Positions 1-11,800 of a stretch of 64,000 bases of DNA are shown here, piece by piece. Under the pieces are notes generated by a model. The model saw nothing but the letters and a program-made list of their open reading frames with translations. It did no database searches and had not been told where the DNA came from. Origin of the DNA: Styela clava (taxonomy: Eukaryota; Chordata; Ascidiacea; Stolidobranchia; Styelidae); NCBI RefSeq assembly GCF_964204865.1, contig NC_135251.1:16616001-16680000 (forward strand). The letters are read 5' to 3'. The position numbers and the translations under genes are program-made. The first letter of the stretch is position 1, and each line of letters opens with the position of its first letter.

Positions 1-840
1 GGAAAATACCACAATAATTTATTGATATGTCTGTCTGCAAGTTGCGCGGTTACAATCTAAAACGGCATTTTCTCTTTATGGCACTTTCTCTGTTATGAAG
101 TTTGAAATCATACACTAAATGTAGATACAGTAAGATTTTTGCACGTTTCAATGGGGTTTTTGTCGGCTTTTGCATGTTTTAGCTTGATAAATGACAATTA
201 ATGTTCAATGTATTTGGACAATAAAAGTGTTGGTTTTGTATGGCACTGTTTACCTATTCTTGGCACTATTGTGACCTGCGATCAATACCAAAATAATAGT
301 GTGGCCCCCCGAGGCCGACAATCTTGGACCACCTAATCAGCATATATTGGACCACCCTGGTGTAAATCGTTATAAAAACTATTGCTATTATTTTATTGCA
401 ATTATAATTCGTGTATGGCGAATGAGACAAGTTGTTCACAGTCAGTTGGATTCTGTACGAGGTAATTCTTCTCAAGAAGAAAAGCAGAGATGATTCATAA
501 AGTACTAGTCTTCGACATTATCTACCTAAGAAGACGAGAAGTACTAAGACTAAGAAGACGAGAGAAAATAATAATATGTTACGTATTAAATTAAACAGTA
601 ATACATTTTTCATACCCAATATTGGTCACAAAACCTTCTAATCAGTACAGAAAGTTCAATCAATGTAACCAGAAAGCACTCGAGAACAAAGATATCATTT
701 TTCACATCTATTGACTTATATAGGATTTTCGCATTTGGTATTTTGATGTTATTATCGCATCCAACTTATTTTGCGAAACAATGGCGACATAACGTAATTA
801 CTTACAGAATATATGTATGATTTTATTTTGAACTAATTGA
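1..840. other. AT-rich sequence with no recognised gene
   Basis: Only short open frames (under 70 codons) are present, without recognisable motifs. Around 470-565 there is a small purine-rich stretch in which a motif close to AAGAAGACGAGA recurs. I see no RNA gene or transposon terminus. Confidence 0.5.
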
Positions 841-849
841 AAAAATTAT

Positions 850-2660
850 TTTTACTTTCCGCACTATGAATTTTATTTTCAATTTTAGTAAGTGTATAAT
901 AAATGTTTGTCGAAGATATTGTGTTTAAGAATTGAATGGTAAAATATTATTTCTTGCATTAATCGCATCTTAGCTTAGTCATAACAACGATTTCATCGAT
1001 TTTTTTGAAAATTTGAGAAGAAGAGTTTTCCCTATTTTTCGCACGGTGAAAAATTTCTAAGATTTATGATGTGTTCCAATATGTTTCTCAAAAATTCGGA
1101 TTAAAGAATTGGACGAGAAAACATATATTTTTATATCCTACATTTAATATTCCCTACATCACGTCTTAACGCAGTTGAATTGTCGATTTCGTCGATATAT
1201 ATTTCCGATAAATTGAGGGGAAAACTCTCTCTATTTTCTGTACAGTGAAATATTTTTAAATTTCAATATGGGGTTTATATCTGTCTATTAAAGATACAGT
1301 GTTGATGAATTTGATGAGAAAATATTGATTCTTGCATTTATCACCTCAAACCTGTTCAAATAACTATTTCGTCAATTATTTTCGATAAACTTGGGGGAAA
1401 TGCCCTATATTCCGCACTGTGAAATTTTTTTAAATTTCAATATGTGTTTCACGTAAGTCCACAAAAGATAGGTTGTTGATGAATTTGATGAGAAAATTTT
1501 TTTTCTTACAAAAATTACGCTTAACCTGGGTTAAATTGACGTTTTCGTCGATTTTCGCGATGAATCGGGGGGAAATTCCCTACTTTCCGCACGGTGGAAT
1601 TTGTTCAAATTTCGATATGTGTTTTATATTTGTAAACCAAAGATATTGTGTTCATTAATTGTATGAGAAAAAATGATTTCTTACATAATTTACGCTTTAA
1701 CTCAGTTAAAGTGATGGATTTTTTCGATAAATTGGGGGGGAAATTCCCTACTTCCGCACGGTGGAATTATTTTAAATTTCAATATGTCTTTTATATATGT
1801 CCACCAAACATACTGTGTCGGTGAATTGAATGAGAAAAAATGATTTCTTACATAAATTACGCTTTACCTCAGTTAAATTGACGTTTTCGTCGATTTTTTC
1901 GATAAATTGTGGGGAAATTCCCTACTTTGCACACGGTGGAAATTTTTTAAATTTTGATATGTGTTTCACGTATGTCCACAACAGATACGGTGTTGATAAA
2001 TTGGACGAAAAAAAATTATTTTATACATAAATTACCCTTAACCTGGTTTAAATTGACGTTTCAGTCGATTTTTGCGGTAACTCGGGGGAAAATTCCCTAC
2101 TTTCGCACGGTGAATTTTTTTAAATTTTAATGTGTGTTTTATATTTGTAAACTAAAGATACTGTCTCCATGAATTGGATGAGAAAAAATGATTTCTTAAA
2201 TAAATTACGCTTCAACTCAGTTAAACTGATGATTTCATCGATTTTTTCGATAAATTGGAGGGGAAATTCACCACTTTCCGCACGGTGGAATTTTTTAAAA
2301 TTTTAATATGTGTTTTATATATGTCCACCAAATATACTGTGTCGGTGAATTGAGGGAGAAAAAATGATTTCTTTCATAAATCACGCTTTACCTCAGTTAA
2401 ATTGACGTTTTCGTCGATTTTTTCGATAAATTGGGAGGAAATTCCCTACTTCCACGTGGTGAAAATTTTTTGAATTTGGATATGTGTTTTGCGTATATCC
2501 ACAAAAGATATGGTGTTGATGAATTGGATGAAAAAAAATAAATTATTTCTTACATAAATTACGCTTTAACTCAGTTAAACTGACGATTTCATCGATTTTT
2601 TCGCTAAAATGGGGGGAAATTCCCTACTTTCCGCACGGTGAAAATTTTTTGAATTTCGAA
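850..2660. repeat. ~175-bp satellite array with a three-monomer higher-order repeat
   Basis: About ten to eleven head-to-tail monomers. The marker CCCTACTTTCCGCACGGTG (or variants) starts near 1028, 1224, 1403, 1578, 1746, 1920, 2095, 2270, 2444 and 2622, a spacing of about 168-196 and mostly 174-175 bp. Monomers fall into three types by the segment after the marker: type A-to-B 'TTTGTAAAC(C/T)AAAGATA' (after 1578 and 2095), B-to-C 'TATGTCCACCAAA(C/T)ATACTG' (after 1746 and 2270), and C-to-A 'GTCCACAA(C/A)AGATA' (after 1403, 1920 and 2444). The same type therefore returns every third monomer (517-524 bp). Left-hand monomers are more diverged. The array stops abruptly near 2660 inside a monomer. 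Short open frames inside it are by-products of the repeat. Confidence 0.9.
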
Positions 2661-4305
2661 ACAATGGGAAGAAGCATATCAACAAGAACAACATAATAAC
2701 AAACCGATCCATATGTAAATTTCGTGTCCAAAAAGCACTGCACTATTACACAAATCTGCATGTTTCGTCAAAATAACTGCTTTGATAACGATAAATTTGA
2801 AATTTTTTTGCGGAAACTTGTCACAGCTGTCAAACAAATAAATTCAAATAACAAGCAGGGAGTCGGTGCTGATAATGGGTTTTTGAATGTGATTTACTAC
2901 ACGATTTCAAGTTCCGCTACCGGCTTCAGCTTTCGGCGCACCCGGCCATTTCTTACTCGCCATTGTGTCTACGAAAAATACCAATAACAAAACGTCAAAA
3001 TAATATAAAATTTTTGCGGAAACTTATCACAACTATCAAACGAATGAATTTTAATAACAAGCAGGAAGTCGGTACTGACAATGGGTTCTTGAATGTGATT
3101 TACTAAACAATTTCGATACTTACAACTGTGTCTACGAAAAGTACCAAAAAACAAAATGTCAAAATATTGCGAAGCTTATATCACAACTGTCTAACGAATA
3201 AATTCTAATAACAAGCAGGAAGTCGGTGCTGATAATAGGTTATTGAATGTGATTTATTAAACGATTTTACCGTTCACTGCCGGCTTCAGCTTTTGGCGCC
3301 CCTGCTATACTCGCCATTGTTCTGGGAGAACTACCAAAAAACAAAATGTCAAAGTATAAAAAAACATCCCTCTCTCAGAACAATAAAGGAATCGCAACAT
3401 ATTCACGAGTCAATACAGATTTTTCAGTTCAACAAATAAACTTTTACATCAAAATGATCCGCACGCATTGATTGAAAAAGTTTATTTTGAGGAAATGACA
3501 TAAAAGAAAAAGTACCAGGCTTACGGGACAGTGCGTATTGGACACATCTTGATTCGATACGTGGGCTTAGTGGAACTAGAACACCACTGGAAACGTCGCT
3601 TTTTTCGGCATTTTGAATAAATTAACAACAGTACAGCTAACGTTAAATGTTACATTGATGTATCAAACATGGGACAATTATGACAAATCTGTGGTCCGTA
3701 ATCTGTGGTTTAACGGCAAAACCAGAAGTGAGAACATATTTCTAGAGCAATGGTTGCCAAACTTTATGTACTACGTGCCAAATATAAAAGTTCCAGATAG
3801 AGTGCGGGCCGAATCCATTTCTGCCACCAAACAATCGCTGCATTGAAGTTCAAATTATGACGCAATCGCAACTCCTACTACTGTGTTAAACGCCTGTCGC
3901 AATAAAACGTTTATGCTGCAGTGTTTATTTATTGTTACAGACAAGACTTTGTGCTTTCGTCAAATCTGACGGAAAAATAATTGAAATCAGCACCTTTGTT
4001 TTTGAGTTACAATTCAAGGTTTTTAGTGAATGGTTTCATTCGTTCGCGGGCTGGATTTTCAACATAGTATTTTTTCGTACCGTACCATCAGGTATAAATT
4101 TAAAAACGTTCTCGGAGTTTTGCGTAGCGTCGCAAACAGCCGTCACGCTTGACGAATTGAAACCGTGTTCGCATGAAAAATAAAAATTAAGCGAAATTTT
4201 GGCTGAAATCAGATCTCGTTGGATTCATAGAAAATTTTGGAATAAATTGAAGCAATAGCAATATTCTAGCGGAAAATACAATCTTTAGCCACAAAAAGAA
4301 GAAGA
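2661..4305 (+). repeat. Segmental duplication unit 0 (partial, lacks the secreted-protein gene)
   Basis: Shares ordered landmarks with the three later units: the ~180-bp sub-repeat cluster, the ATATTCACGAGTCAAT block (~3398), the GGCTTAGTGG/ATACTAGAAC block (~3565), ACAGTACAGCTAACGTTA (~3626), then the block downstream of the gene (AAAACCAGAAGTGAGAA, ~3718) and TTTCATTCGTTCGCGGGC (~4034). Sequence jumps from the pre-gene block straight to the post-gene block near 3670-3690, so the ~2.5-kb gene interval present in units 1-3 is missing here, either lost or never present. Confidence 0.7.
2800..3345 (+). repeat. Cluster of three ~180-bp sub-repeats
   Basis: Three consecutive copies of a block containing 'ACAAGCAGGAAGTCGGTGC' and 'TTGAATGTGATTTACTA', starting near 2805, 3005 and 3165. 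The same block recurs at 11400-11790, 17500-17830, 18640-19020 and 25370-25690, always ahead of the secreted-protein gene position. No protein is conserved across the copies. Confidence 0.8.
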
Positions 4306-5507
4306 AAAGAAATACTAGCAAGGAGATCAACAACAACAAAATAACTCAACGATCCATAGGTCAATTCGTATCCGATAATAACAAGAAAGCGATTATCGAA
4401 TATATGAGCACGAAATGGTCTGGGTATGCAATCTGTCACAGTGGCCCACCGGTATCGTATCGCACCTGAGCAGCAGATTCGAACTTATGTGAAAGCGGAA
4501 CCGCCACTAGCAGTTCAATTTTTAATTTTGATTTCGTCATCGCACAAAAAACGAACTCAATAGATGCCCCAAAATGAAATAAATATATCTTTTAGCGAAA
4601 TATACAATTGTACAATCTTAAATCACTGAAAATTTCGAAAAAATTGGTCGGGTGCAAGTATACGAATATATGCAAATTTATTCAAACCTCATTCCGGAGT
4701 TATTCGACAATTTAATATCTACTGACGGTAGTCACTGTATCGGAAGGGTGTATAGTTAACGAGAACACACTTTCGTATCGGATACGACCAGGGTCAAGTT
4801 AGAGTTGCACTCGAAAGCATTTATGATTTGGAAAAAAGGTACAATCGGTACCTTTTATATACAGTATTCTGATAATATGCCCATTTTGCAGAAATTTTTT
4901 TCTAGCAAAATTTCCTTCTTTCAAACCAACGTTTTTCAGTCGGGGAGAAATTCGTCAACAGGGGGGAATTTTGTCGTTCCTGGGAAGGGATTTTTGTATT
5001 TGCTGTAGTAGTACCTATATTTTCCATTTCTTTAATATTGCTATAATACTTATGCACACACTATAAACTGCTGAAAATCCAGATTTTTCAGTTCAACAAA
5101 GAAACATTTACATGAAAATGATCCGCAAGCATATCTTGGAGCAGTTGATGTTTTGAGGAAATGACATTAGAAAAAAAACTACATCCATGCTTAACATATA
5201 TATAAAACAAAAAACCGGGACAGTCCGAATTGGACAAATCTAGGTTCGATTCGTATAGGCTTAGTAATATTTAACTCATTGGAAAACGAGCACTTTCTTT
5301 TTAGCATTTTGAATAATTTGACGACAGTACAGCTAACGTTAGAAGTTAAATTGACGTATTAGGACTTAGGACTTAAGCAATTAATGAAAAAATGCGATTT
5401 TTTCATAACAATTAGAAGAAATATCTACAAGAACAACATAATAACAAAACGATCCATATGTAAATTTCGTGTCTAAGAAGTACTGCACTATTACACAAAT
5501 TTGCATG

Positions 5508-6252
5508 TGAGACGACCACGTCTATAACTCTGTTTTATTCTGTATGCCCATATTTATTCTTACCACTTGAGTCACTAGTGAGCAGCTGTGTAACTTTCTC
5601 TTTCAGCTGGTTTGTCAGACTGCCGGCAGTGTAGATATTTCTCTGTGTATTAGGTTATTGTTATAGCGTTTTATTGCCGTTAATTTGTGTAATTATTGTT
5701 GTAAAATGATATTAGTAGTACAGGTTTACTATTTCTCCAATTTGGCATAGCTCTGTTCACTAGTTAGCTTGTATTTAACACTTCCGTAATTAATCTATTT
5801 TCGCAGTTTATTTCCTGTGTGATTTCCATATGTCTATGCGTATTTCCATGTATATTACGTGTTTGTCGATAAGATAGGATTTGTGTTGTATCTTTAGTGT
5901 CATACTAGTTATTCTTATGTATATCTAGGTATGTTTTACCCGGTTTTTAGTATCCCATTATAAGTAAATAGTTCATGACTGTGACGTCATAAACCAATTC
6001 CGTATCTTGTGTTACGTATGTATCCTACGGTATTTGTACTGTGTTTTTATTTGTTTATTGTATTTCGTATTGGAGTATTTGGTTGTATTAAGTTCTTACA
6101 GGTGTATAATTAATCTAGTTAGTTAAATTAGTTACTCTGCTGTATTTGGAACCGCAAGAAGATTATTTCGTGATTGACATCTAGTGCAACTTCAGTGTCC
6201 AATAAGCTGGCAGAAAGAACCTGAGTGGTGATATCAATTTTGGTAGGCCATA
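5508..6252 (+). repeat. 5' long terminal repeat (745 bp)
   Basis: Starts TG and ends near GGCCATA, by alignment to the 3' copy ending GCCACA at 11348. It follows the CATG target duplication. A possible primer-binding region starting TGGCGAGCACACGCCAGG lies at 6265, about 12 bp past the LTR end; I could not match it to a specific tRNA. Confidence 0.8.
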
Positions 6253-6419
6253 TATACGAATTTTTGGCGAGCACACGCCAGGATTTATTATTTGACACAG
6301 GGACTATTAAGACTAAGCCGATTAGGTAGGCTAGTCTGTGACGGATAATATTTGGACAATATTGGAAATTTGAGGTTGCCAATTTTTTTTTTAATTGCGG
6401 TTGCCTGATATTTTGGAAA

Positions 6420-8000
6420 ATGGTTAAGAGAAGAAAGATTGTACCGGCACCAAAAGAAGCCAAAGAGGAGAATGAACTTTTGCATCTGCAAATACAGGTA
6501 TTGAAGGCGAAATTGAGGGAATCAGAGGACAAGCAAGAGGATACTGACAGCCGTTTGCAGCTGATGGACAGTCGTATACAGCAGATAGACGGTTGTGTAC
6601 AACAGATTGGAAGTCTAGAATCCGTTGAACTCCAAAATACAAAAATGGGCTCGTCTTTCGATAATATCTACAGCATGCTTCAAGATATTACTGGCATGAT
6701 TAAACCAGGTGGAGTTTCTGATCCTGAGGAAACACAGCCCATGTCACATGACCCAAATGTCAGCCTGATCACTTCAACACCAGCAACGGTTGTTCCAAAA
6801 ACAGCGCCTGCTCTCAAAGATGATGAAATTTCTGATTTTGGATCAGAAGATGGACAGCCAGAAGGGAAGCGGAACGCGTTTTCGCAGACATTAGAAGTGA
6901 AATTTGCAGAGAATGGTCATGTGAGTAACCTTGCACCTACACTTCCTTTTTTGATCAATAATGGTAATGAAGGCCCAAATGTTGTCAGAAGACAACTTAG
7001 TACTAGGCCGAAAATGATTACAGTGGCTACACAATCAGCTCCTCCAGTGAGCACTAGCAGTGTCCTAAATGCCAATGTTAATCGTAGTGTTCTCAATAGC
7101 ACAGCTAATGCTACGATGATGGCAAGAAATGCCAAAAAGCCGATGTATTTCGATGGGTCCACTGTCATGGCGTGGCCTAGTTATTTATGCCATTTTGAAT
7201 TGGTTACCAGTTATAATCAGTGGGATGATGACACTGCTGGATTGGAATTGGCTACTTGCATGACAGGACAAGCTCTAAATGTATTGAAAGATTCACCAGA
7301 TATGAAACGTACTAGCTATCGTGATGTTGTGGCTCATTTTAACCATTTCTTTAAACCTGCCGGAAATGAGAGTTCATACCGTACTACATTTCATTGTCGT
7401 AGGATTAAGCCAAATGAAGCACCACGGGATTATGGTAACAAATTGAAAGAGCTTGTTATTCTTGCTTACCCAAATCTTGATATTGCTGGTCAAGATGATA
7501 TTTTGAAATCACAGTTTCTCGCCGGTTTAACCGATGAAAGCATGATCAAACATGTTACCATGCAACAGCCTGATACTTTTGAAAAGGCTCTGTCTCTTGC
7601 GACACTGTATTACTCTCTTGATTCGAACCACTCTGAGAGGAAAGACATGCTTAAACCGCGCATTGCAGCAGTGAAACATTGTAATACTGGTAGTGTGGCT
7701 AACCAGCAAAACGACATATCTTTCGAAGGCAGTATTGGCGAGTGCATTCTAGCAAAACTGGATGAGATCATAGGATATGTTAAGCCGCGCACTAATAACA
7801 ATCGTGGTTTTGATGGTACACCACGCAACCCGTGTCCTCGATGTGGTAAACATGGTCATTGGGGCAGGGATTGCAAGGCATGTTTCAATTGCAAGCAGAC
7901 TGGTCATCTTAAACGGGATTGTCCACATCTTCAGAATCCCGCTGAATCTGCCACAGCTGCTTCTTCGACCGCAAATTTAAACGACACTCAGCGGGCTTGA
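6420..8000 (+). CDS. gag: Retrotransposon Gag polyprotein (capsid/nucleocapsid)
   Basis: An uninterrupted 526-residue frame beginning 167 bp after the 5' LTR at the first good ATG. The N-terminal ~70 residues are charged and heptad-like, probably coiled coil. The middle (about residues 240-400) has the character of a Ty3/gypsy capsid with tryptophan and leucine-rich helices. The C-terminus carries two zinc knuckles of the form CX2CX4HX4C, ligands C472/C475/H480/C485 and C488/C491/H496/C501. Gag packages element RNA into cytoplasmic particles. The frame ends TGA at 7998-8000, just after a slippery heptamer that passes ribosomes into pol. This frame is intact although pol is not. Confidence 0.93.
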   Translation: MVKRRKIVPAPKEAKEENELLHLQIQVLKAKLRESEDKQEDTDSRLQLMDSRIQQIDGCVQQIGSLESVELQNTKMGSSFDNIYSMLQDITGMIKPGGVSDPEETQPMSHDPNVSLITSTPATVVPKTAPALKDDEISDFGSEDGQPEGKRNAFSQTLEVKFAENGHVSNLAPTLPFLINNGNEGPNVVRRQLSTRPKMITVATQSAPPVSTSSVLNANVNRSVLNSTANATMMARNAKKPMYFDGSTVMAWPSYLCHFELVTSYNQWDDDTAGLELATCMTGQALNVLKDSPDMKRTSYRDVVAHFNHFFKPAGNESSYRTTFHCRRIKPNEAPRDYGNKLKELVILAYPNLDIAGQDDILKSQFLAGLTDESMIKHVTMQQPDTFEKALSLATLYYSLDSNHSERKDMLKPRIAAVKHCNTGSVANQQNDISFEGSIGECILAKLDEIIGYVKPRTNNNRGFDGTPRNPCPRCGKHGHWGRDCKACFNCKQTGHLKRDCPHLQNPAESATAASSTANLNDTQRA

Positions 8001-8019
8001 GGTCCTCAGTGTCCGCTGA
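7976..8019 (+). promoter_or_regulatory. Programmed -1 ribosomal frameshift signal at the gag-pol junction
   Basis: The heptamer T TTA AAC (7976-7982) lies in the gag reading frame in the X XXY YYZ phase. A -1 slip there enters exactly the frame that encodes the protease. After a 5-nt spacer (7983-7987), TCAGCGG (7988-7994) can pair with CCGCTGA (8013-8019) as a 7-bp GC-rich stem with an 18-nt loop. The gag stop (7998-8000) lies inside the loop. An alternative pairing of GACACT (7983-7988) with AGTGTC is also possible and mutually exclusive in simple geometry. Confidence 0.8.
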
Positions 8020-10917
8020 ATTATTACTTGATGGCGGACCAACGAAACAGAATATAGACCTGAATATTTGTTCCTTGCAATATGACAATAGTTGGCATGC
8101 GAAGGTACTTGTAAACAATCAACCGTTCAATTTTCTTGTAGATAGTGGTGCTATGACTACTCTGATCGACATTTCCATCTTTGAGGCTATAGGTGGGAAA
8201 GGAGCACAATTAGCACCGCTCGAAGAATCTCTTGTTGCAGTGGGAGGACATGATTTATCACCACTGAGTACATTTATCTTATTTATCGATTGATTCGTTT
8301 GTATCACGACGCACTGTTGTTGTTGCCAACCTAGGCATGTCTAATGGTATTTTGGGCATGGACTATCTCCGAGAACATGATTGCGTTCTTTACTTATCAT
8401 CTGGACACATGATGATAGGGGGTCATGAAATCAAACTCTTTACTGAAAAGTTTGTACCGTGTTGCCGTGTAACTGTTCGAGAAGATATTACTATACCGCC
8501 ATATTCTAAGGTTGTTATCCCTGCACGACTTAGTCGCCCATGGCCGAAAAGCATTGTGTCTGATGTTGCAGCTCTTGTCGAACCGTTGAATTCTTCTTTC
8601 CTTGCTGATGGCGTTCAGCTGATCTCTTCTGTGGTGGATCCTGGAAAGTCCACTGTTCCAATTCTTGCAGTCAACCAGAAAGGCAGACAACTTAAGATCA
8701 GGGCTGGTTATTTGCTTGGTATTGCACATCCTCAACTTGTAGCACCAATTCAAGTTGACGAATCCGAAAGGGTTATAGCTTCTAAATTACCAGAACATCT
8801 ACATGACATGGTCAATTCCGTTGAGGATCTAACCCCGAGTCAACGTGAACAGTTGGTCAACTTGATTTGTGAATTCCATGATGTATTTGTAGGACCAGAT
8901 GGTGAACTTGGCCGTACTTCAGCAGCAAAGCATAGGATCATCACAACCACACTACAGCCGATTCGGCAGGCTCCTCGTCGAATGGGGTGGGCGCGTAGGA
9001 AGATAGCCGAAGAAGCTGTTGATAATATGCTGGCTCAGGGTGTCATAGAACCCAGCGATTCCCCATATTCTTCTCCCATTGTCCTAGTTCCCAAAAAGGA
9101 TGGTTCTACTAGATTTTGTGTGGATTTTAGATTGCTTAATGACGTCACATACAAAGACGCATATCCCTTGCCGCGTATTGAGGATATCATTGAGTCCTTA
9201 AACGGAGCACAATGGTTCTCAACTCTTGATCTCGCAAGCGGGTATTGGCAAGTGGAGGTTGACCCTGCAGACCGTGTAAAGACAGCATTCAGCATCCCGG
9301 GCCGTGGTCATTTTCACTTTGTAGTGATGCCCTTCGGTTTGGCTAATGCTCCCGCAACATTCGAACGGATGATGGACAATATCCTTGGTGATCTCCTGTG
9401 GAACGGGTGTTTCAATTTTCTTGATGATGTTTTGGCTCATGGTAGTGATTTATCAATGGCACTCTCCAATCTTCGGGAAGTTTTTATAAGAACTCGCCGT
9501 GCCGGTTTACGATTGAAGCCCTCGAAATGTAAACTTTTCCGTCGGAGCACCTCTTATCTTGGTTATCTTATTTCATCTGACGGTGTCTGTTGCGACCCTG
9601 GAAATGTTGCGGCTATCAAAGAATGGAAAACGCCTAATTCTGTCAGCGATATTCGCAGTTTTCTAGGCACAGCGAACTACTACCGGAAGTTTGTTCAAGA
9701 TTATTCAACAATTGCTGGACCTCTTATTCGATTGACCAGGAAGAATATTTCCTTTGTATGGAGTACTGAATGTCAAAAGGATTTTGAAACTTTGAAGCAT
9801 TGTCTGACATCTGCCCCAATTCTTAGCTTTTCGAGGACAATCGGCGAATTTGTATTGGATACTGATGCCAGTGGTTTTGGGATTGGTTCAGTGTTATCTC
9901 AAGTTCAGGACGACAATGAACTTATGCCAGTAAGACTATGTCCAAGTCTCAACGTAGATACTGTGCTACACACCGAGAACTATTAGCTGTGGTGTGGGCT
10001 GTTCGTCACTTCAGTCATTTTCTTCTCGGGAGACCGTTCGGAATTCGCACAGATCATGCTGCTCTAAAAATGGTTGATCAATTTTCGTGAACCACAAGGA
10101 ATGTTGGCAAAATGGATATTAACACTTGGTGCTTATGACTTTAAGATTGAACACAGACCTGGCGTAAAACATGGCAATGCTGATGGATTGTCACGCCAAG
10201 TTCGCAAATGCAAACGAGAAGATTGTTCTGATTGTGGTACCAATAGAGATGTAACTGTGAATAAGGTTATTGTGGGTGCAATCTCAAAACAGCCCAGTCA
10301 ATCATCATCAGACTGTTCCGATTGTAATTGGCTAGATGCATACACAGATGAGCAAATTAAATCTTGGCAAAGTGAAGATCCAGATATTTCTGCTGTTTTG
10401 AAATGGAAACAACTTACTGCTCAGAAACCTGATATTCAAGAATACATGCCTGAATCAACAGTGACCAAACGTTTAATGTCGCAGTGGGACTTGATTTTTG
10501 TAGATAATGGACTTCTCTATCGTCGTTGGATACCTGATTGTAGATCGGAGGAATCGCTTATCCAATTGATTGTTCCATCAAATTTGAGGCACGATTTGTT
10601 TCATAAGCTCCATTCTTTGCGCACTGCAGGTCATCTTGGTGCTAATCGGACTTTCAAGAATATGAGGCGCAGATTTTATTGGCCCGGTTTCAAAAGGGAC
10701 ATTCTGAAATGGTGCAAATTTTGTAAGTCTTGTGCTTCAACAAAGATGCTTTACGGAAGAAGACAGGGAGATTTGAAACAAGTTATATCTGGAGCTCCTA
10801 TGGAAAGGATTGCTATTGATTTTCTTGGACCATTGCCAGTGACTGAAAATGGCAACGAACACATTTTGGTTCTGTCGGACTATTTCTCTAAGTGGGTAGA
10901 ATGTTTTGCTTTACCAA
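7982..10917 (+). pseudogene. pol: Retrotransposon Pol polyprotein (PR-RT-RH-partial IN), frameshifted and truncated
   Basis: Entered by -1 frameshift from gag. The aspartic protease has FLVDSGA (around 8133-8153) and the later ILGMDYL strand. Reverse transcriptase has the catalytic FLDD motif (~9418, the YLDD equivalent) and typical LTR-RT blocks from ~9010. RNase H has DTDAS (~9860). Integrase has the HHCC zinc region (H..H at ~10600-10632, CKFC..C at ~10714-10733) and the first core aspartate in IDFLGP (~10815). Three breaks are visible: near 8275 (between protease and the rest), near 9935 (inside RNase H) and at the A-run near 10066 (one extra A). The frame then runs into the 3' LTR fragment at ~10918, so integrase lacks most of its catalytic core. 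Homopolymer sequencing error could account for some breaks but not the deletion. Confidence 0.92.
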
Positions 10918-11348
10918 ATTTCCATATGTCTATGCGTATTTCCATGTATATTACGTGTTTGTCGATAAGATAGGATTTGTGTTGTATCTTTAGTGTCATA
11001 CTAGTTATTCTTATGTATATCTAGGTATGTTTTACCCGGTTTAGAGTATCCCATTATAAGTAAATAGTTCATGACTGTGACGTCATAAACCAATTCCGTA
11101 TCTTGTGTTACGTATGTATCCTACGGTATTTGTACTGTGTTTTTATTTGTTTATTGTATTTCGTATTGGAGTATTTGGTTGTATTAGGTTCTTACAGGTG
11201 TATAATTAATCTAGTTAGTTAAATTAGTTACTCTGCTGTATTTGGAACCGCAAGAAGATTATTTCGTGATTGACATCTAGTGCAACTTCAGTGTCCAATA
11301 AGCTGGCAGAAAGAACCTGAGTGGTGATATCAATTTTGGTACGCCACA
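10918..11348 (+). repeat. 3' LTR fragment (last 431 bp of the LTR)
   Basis: Matches 5822-6252 base for base in length (431 = 431) with about four differences, but lacks the first 314 bp of the LTR. It joins the integrase sequence at a shared ATTTCC, a short microhomology suggesting that a deletion removed the rest of integrase, the polypurine tract and the LTR start. Confidence 0.9.
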
Positions 11349-11352
11349 CATG

Positions 11353-11800
11353 TTTTGTCATAATAACTACTTTGCTGACGATGAATTTGAAATTTTCTTG
11401 CGGAAGTTTGTCACAAACTGTCAAACGAATAAATTCTAATAACTACGCATGAAGTCGCTGCCGATAATGGGTTATTGAATGTGATTTACTGCACGAATTC
11501 AACTTGCACTGCCGGTTCAGCTTTTGGCGCTTCTGCCATATATATATATGTTACTTACCATTGTGTCTACGAAAAGTATCAAAAAACAAAGTTTCAAAAT
11601 AATATAACATTTTGCGGAAGCTTGTTACTACTGTCAAACGAATAAATTCTAATAACAAGCAGCAAGTCGGTGCCGATAATGGGTTATTGAATGTGATTTA
11701 CTACACGATTTCAACTTCCACTGCCTGCTTCAGCTTTCCCCTGCTCTATGTTACTCATTATTGTGTCTACGAAAAGCGCCAAAAAAACAAAATGTAAAAA
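11353..11800 (+). repeat. Sub-repeat cluster resuming after the LTR element
   Basis: Continues the ~180-bp block interrupted at 5503. Two copies of the 'AAGTCG(G)TGCCGATAATGGG' unit lie near 11450 and 11665, followed by ATATTCACGAGTC at ~11840. Confidence 0.75.

Larger units (their letters stand above)
5508..11348 (+). mobile_element. Ty3/gypsy-type LTR retrotransposon, internally deleted
   Basis: A 745-bp 5' LTR, gag with two CCHC knuckles, a -1 frameshift site, then protease, reverse transcriptase, RNase H and the start of integrase, in the Ty3/gypsy order, and a truncated 3' LTR. The LTR starts TGAGACGACC and ends ..GCCA(C/T)A. Flanks CATG (5504-5507) and CATG (11349-11352) form a 4-bp target duplication, and the interrupted sequence matches the uninterrupted one at ~25300. 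The element therefore inserted into the ~180-bp sub-repeat of unit 1. The part common to both LTRs (431 bp each) shows only a handful of differences, so the insertion is recent. It cannot be autonomous: integrase is cut off before its second catalytic residue, the polypurine tract is gone and pol has three frameshifts. Confidence 0.93.

Noticed and set aside
850..2660. Possible CRISPR-like or gene-family repeat because of regular spacing
   Set aside because: The whole 175-bp unit is repeated with no unique spacers, and the sequence is eukaryotic. It is a satellite.
7983..8018. H-type pseudoknot after the slippery site (GACACT with AGTGTC and CAGCGG with CCGCTG)
   Set aside because: The two stems would need zero-length crossing loops and share bases at the 3' side. 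I keep the simple stem and regard the other pairing as an alternative.
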